Shown here in pieces: positions 61,827-64,000 of a DNA stretch of 64,000 nucleotides. Position numbers and translations under genes: made by a program. Source of the stretch: UTCHB3 sp002050155 (lineage in GTDB: Bacteria; Bacteroidota; Ignavibacteria; Ignavibacteriales; Ignavibacteriaceae); NCBI GenBank assembly GCA_030584105.1, contig CP129491.1, forward strand, positions 124,001 to 188,000, read 5' to 3'. How positions within the stretch are numbered: the first letter of the stretch is position 1; every line of letters starts with the position of its first letter. Under the pieces are notes generated by a model. That model did no database searches, was not told the origin of the DNA, and saw only the letters and a list, made by a program, of their open reading frames with translations.

Positions 61827-62873
61827 TTATTGCTGAATGTAAATATTGCTTAAAATATCAGGATTTGCAATGATCATGTTAAGAATATTCAAAAATTCGT
61901 TAACATTAATTGACTGCCCTGCGTCACCCTGATAACCGGTGATTGACGAACCATATTGCACAAGGAATTGCTGCACTTCGGGGGAAACTAAGTTTGGAGG
62001 CAGAAACGACATCAGCGATGTAATCAGCTGGGCAACAACTGATGATTGCGGAGCGTCAGGGTTAGCAATCTGGAAAAGAATTATGTTACTGTTTAATTCC
62101 TGAACGGACTGTGCACCCGGAACAACTGCAGTTACCCTTACAACCACGAAATCACCGGGACGCCATGGGTTTTGCGACTGCAAAGAAGCAAGGTTGTTAA
62201 CCTGTGTTACACTTCCTACATCAACATTTTCTATACAAGGTATTCCATTTTCAAGTGCTGCTTCGAGTGAAGCGGGAATGGAAGTAACGCGCACAGCTTT
62301 AATTCTGTATGAAGTGGCACCAATAACCGGATTCCATGAAGCGGGCACGGCATTCTCGGGGTACGACATTAACTGAACCGGTTGTATCATAGCAAGAGTA
62401 GCCGTTGGGTTGGTGAACTCTCTGTTTTCGGTAGCAGCACCAAGAAAGTTTCCGTTTGCATCGTATAATTCCACAGTGATTCTATAACTACCTACCGTAA
62501 CACCTTTTGCCAGTGCATCCTGCAGCAAATCGTTATTTGATGTTTCATCAAAAACTGTGATCTCTGAGTTACACAGATCGGTACTGTAGAAATCCCGGAT
62601 CGTGAAAGGGTTAGTCTGCATTCTATAGACTTCTGAATAGTTATTTTTCCCTATATCTTTCCATTCAAATTTTGCTTTAATATAGCCTTGAATACCTTTA
62701 GGATTCAGGCGAACAAGGAACACTTCCGGTGCTCCGCACAAATCTTTAGCGTTAATGAATTGTGTTAAGTCCACCGTTGGCAGTGGGTTCACAATCTGAA
62801 TCTGCACTGCCTGAGAGAATGCAGAAAAAGAGAGCAAAAGAGAAAAAACAATGATGATCATTCGATTTTTCAT
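61827..62873 (-). CDS. Exported protein of unknown function, FecR neighbour
   Basis: 348 residues with a signal peptide (about 1-20, SAFSQAVQ). The body is beta-rich with repeated strands (IKAKFEWKDIGKNNYSEVYR, SYRITVELYDANGNFLGAAT) and a fibronectin-like stretch around SWNPVIGATSYRIKAVRV. The C-terminal 70 residues are helical (VVAQLITSLMSFLPPNLVSP). I do not recognise the family. It is first in a two-gene unit with the FecR protein, and probably part of the same envelope system. Confidence 0.65.
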   Translation of the reverse strand: MKNRMIIIVFSLLLSFSAFSQAVQIQIVNPLPTVDLTQFINAKDLCGAPEVFLVRLNPKGIQGYIKAKFEWKDIGKNNYSEVYRMQTNPFTIRDFYSTDLCNSEITVFDETSNNDLLQDALAKGVTVGSYRITVELYDANGNFLGAATENREFTNPTATLAMIQPVQLMSYPENAVPASWNPVIGATSYRIKAVRVTSIPASLEAALENGIPCIENVDVGSVTQVNNLASLQSQNPWRPGDFVVVRVTAVVPGAQSVQELNSNIILFQIANPDAPQSSVVAQLITSLMSFLPPNLVSPEVQQFLVQYGSSITGYQGDAGQSINVNEFLNILNMIIANPDILSNIYIQQ

Positions 62874-63149
62874 GGGTCCTCCGTTGATTATTAAAACTCA
62901 GTGATACAATCCACAGAATACTGTGAAAAAGAATTTGAATTCTAAATATTCTTGATTAAATTGTATAAACGATTATTGCACACTTATAAAGTACGAAATA
63001 ACCAAAACTTACAATGCCAAATTATGGACGATAAATCAACTTATTTGTGATACAGGTTTAAAAAGCCAATGAACTTGACTGAGATCACAAACAATAGTAA
63101 AATAAAATCTCCGGCAAACAATTTAATAAATATTCATAAGATTTCCTCA
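62874..63149. other. Divergent promoter gap
   Basis: 276 bp, A+T-rich, between two divergently transcribed exported proteins. No gene or repeat array; promoters for both sides are expected here. Confidence 0.5.
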
Positions 63150-64000
63150 ATGAAAAAAAATTTCTTTTTAGTTTTTTTGTTTTTTCAGGTGGTTTTTGCC
63201 GGTCCGGGGGATGCCGGCAAATTAGTTGATCAGGCGAAAGCTCTGTTGGATCAGGCAAAGTATCAGGAAGCGGAAAAGATTATCATACAAGCACTTGAGG
63301 CGTCTGATAAAGAAAAAGACAACTATAACTTAGTTCGGAGCACCAAACTGCTCGGTACGCTTTATTACAACTATCGGGAACTTGCCGCAGCTGAAAGTTT
63401 TTTTGAGTTGGCTGATTCGTTAGTCAGCGCTTTTTTCCCGGGTAAACTTACCCCCGAAATTGAAGAAGAACTTTACAACATCAGGAACAATCTTGCGATT
63501 ACTCTAATGGAATCAGCCAGGAAGTCTTCTGTTTCAGGCAACCTTCAAAAAGCTGAGGATATATTCACGGATGTTCTTGATTACTACAAAGAACAAAACA
63601 ACGACGCAGGAATTGCTGCCGTGCTTTCGAATTTGGGAATACTTTACAGGTTAGACGCTGTTTCCGACCCTGAAGGTGATAATTTTGCCGGCACTTTGCG
63701 CGACGCATTGGATGTTCTTGAAAAAGCTGAGGATTATGCGGATAGAACCGGGGATAAAAACCAATTGAGTAACATTTGGTCAAATCGGGGGATAACCTAT
63801 CAGTTGCTCGGCATGTTGGATAGCGCCGCATATTTTCTTAAAAAAAGCATCACTGAGTTTGGCGAAACCGGTAACGAATACTGGGCTTCCATAACTTCTC
63901 TCAGGCTTGGATATCTTTACATAGAAACGGCTGCCGTAAATGAGAAGGATTCAGCTTTAAGAGGTGAAGGGATTAAATTATTAAGAGAGAATATTTTGAA
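63150..64000 (+). CDS. Exported TPR-repeat protein, 3' truncated by window edge
   Basis: The frame is open from ATG 63150 to the last base (283 complete codons), so the C-terminus is outside. A signal peptide (MKKNFFLVFLFFQVVFA) precedes tandem TPR helices: DQAKALLDQAKYQEAEKI, STKLLGTLYYNYRELAAAES, AEDIFTDVLDYYKEQNND, AAVLSNLGILYRL, SNIWSNRGITYQLLGMLDSA and SLRLGYLYIETAA. TPR proteins next to CHASE2-cyclase and FecR genes often end in a CHAT peptidase domain; that cannot be seen here. It is divergent from the 62873 gene. Confidence 0.85.
   Translation, partial: MKKNFFLVFLFFQVVFAGPGDAGKLVDQAKALLDQAKYQEAEKIIIQALEASDKEKDNYNLVRSTKLLGTLYYNYRELAAAESFFELADSLVSAFFPGKLTPEIEEELYNIRNNLAITLMESARKSSVSGNLQKAEDIFTDVLDYYKEQNNDAGIAAVLSNLGILYRLDAVSDPEGDNFAGTLRDALDVLEKAEDYADRTGDKNQLSNIWSNRGITYQLLGMLDSAAYFLKKSITEFGETGNEYWASITSLRLGYLYIETAAVNEKDSALRGEGIKLLRENIL

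Noticed and set aside
1..64000. tRNA, rRNA or insertion-sequence transposase genes
   Set aside because: No cloverleaf-like sequence, rRNA motif or transposase frame was recognised by eye in any gap; a dedicated covariance-model search would be needed to exclude small RNAs.

Overview
The window looks like a Gram-negative member of the Bacteroidota/Chlorobi lineage, most probably Ignavibacteria. Two secreted proteins end in the NYPNPFNP-type C-terminal sorting domain, there is a Kdo/Lpt lipopolysaccharide block, and the chromosome is A+T-leaning with many ATGA overlaps and TTG starts. This placement is inferred from gene families only; no rRNA or tRNA gene was found in the window.

Layout. (1) 1-6.7 kb is an accessory island of three tandem surface-type proteins, each a stalk of PEGA repeats carrying an FGE-sulfatase/C-type-lectin-fold domain. 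The second and third end in 123-bp blocks that differ almost only where a template adenine is expected. This is the signature of variable regions (VRs) of a diversity-generating retroelement (DGR). Each VR is followed by the same 128-bp hairpin-bearing flank. No reverse transcriptase and no template repeat is visible here, so they would lie outside the window. (2) 6.9-15.4 kb is housekeeping: mazG, a RidA-type protein, a membrane protein, then ruvB-kdsA-kdsD-lptC-lptA-like-lptB for Kdo synthesis and LPS export. (3) 15.6-31.5 kb holds recQ, ymdB-folD, deoC, a HicB-like ORF, trmH, aroA, an M1 peptidase, an MFS exporter, thyA, folA and mutL. (4) 31.5-45.7 kb holds a secreted propeller protein, a LytTR response regulator with a propeller histidine kinase, an acyl-CoA mutase large subunit, a DPPR-synthase-like UbiA protein, a repeat-rich lipoprotein, a CNNM/CorC-like protein, a DCC protein and a CotH-type secreted protein. 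(5) 45.9-51.6 kb is a fur-feoA-feoB iron locus, an MBL hydrolase, a TolB-like propeller and an esterase. (6) 51.8-64 kb holds a response-regulator/histidine-kinase hybrid, a glycosyltransferase, an O-antigen ligase, RlpA, a CHASE2 adenylate cyclase, an outer-membrane barrel, a FecR-domain protein, a secreted protein of unknown function and a TPR protein cut by the window end.

A second pattern spans the window. Many gaps between genes are filled with diverged local direct repeats, often with spacings near 38-43 bp or 70-72 bp. In several cases (lptB, the lptA-like gene, recQ, the propeller kinase) the repeated unit is the 3' end of the upstream coding sequence including its stop codon. The same kind of short-period expansion occurs inside a lipoprotein signal peptide (six 24-bp units).
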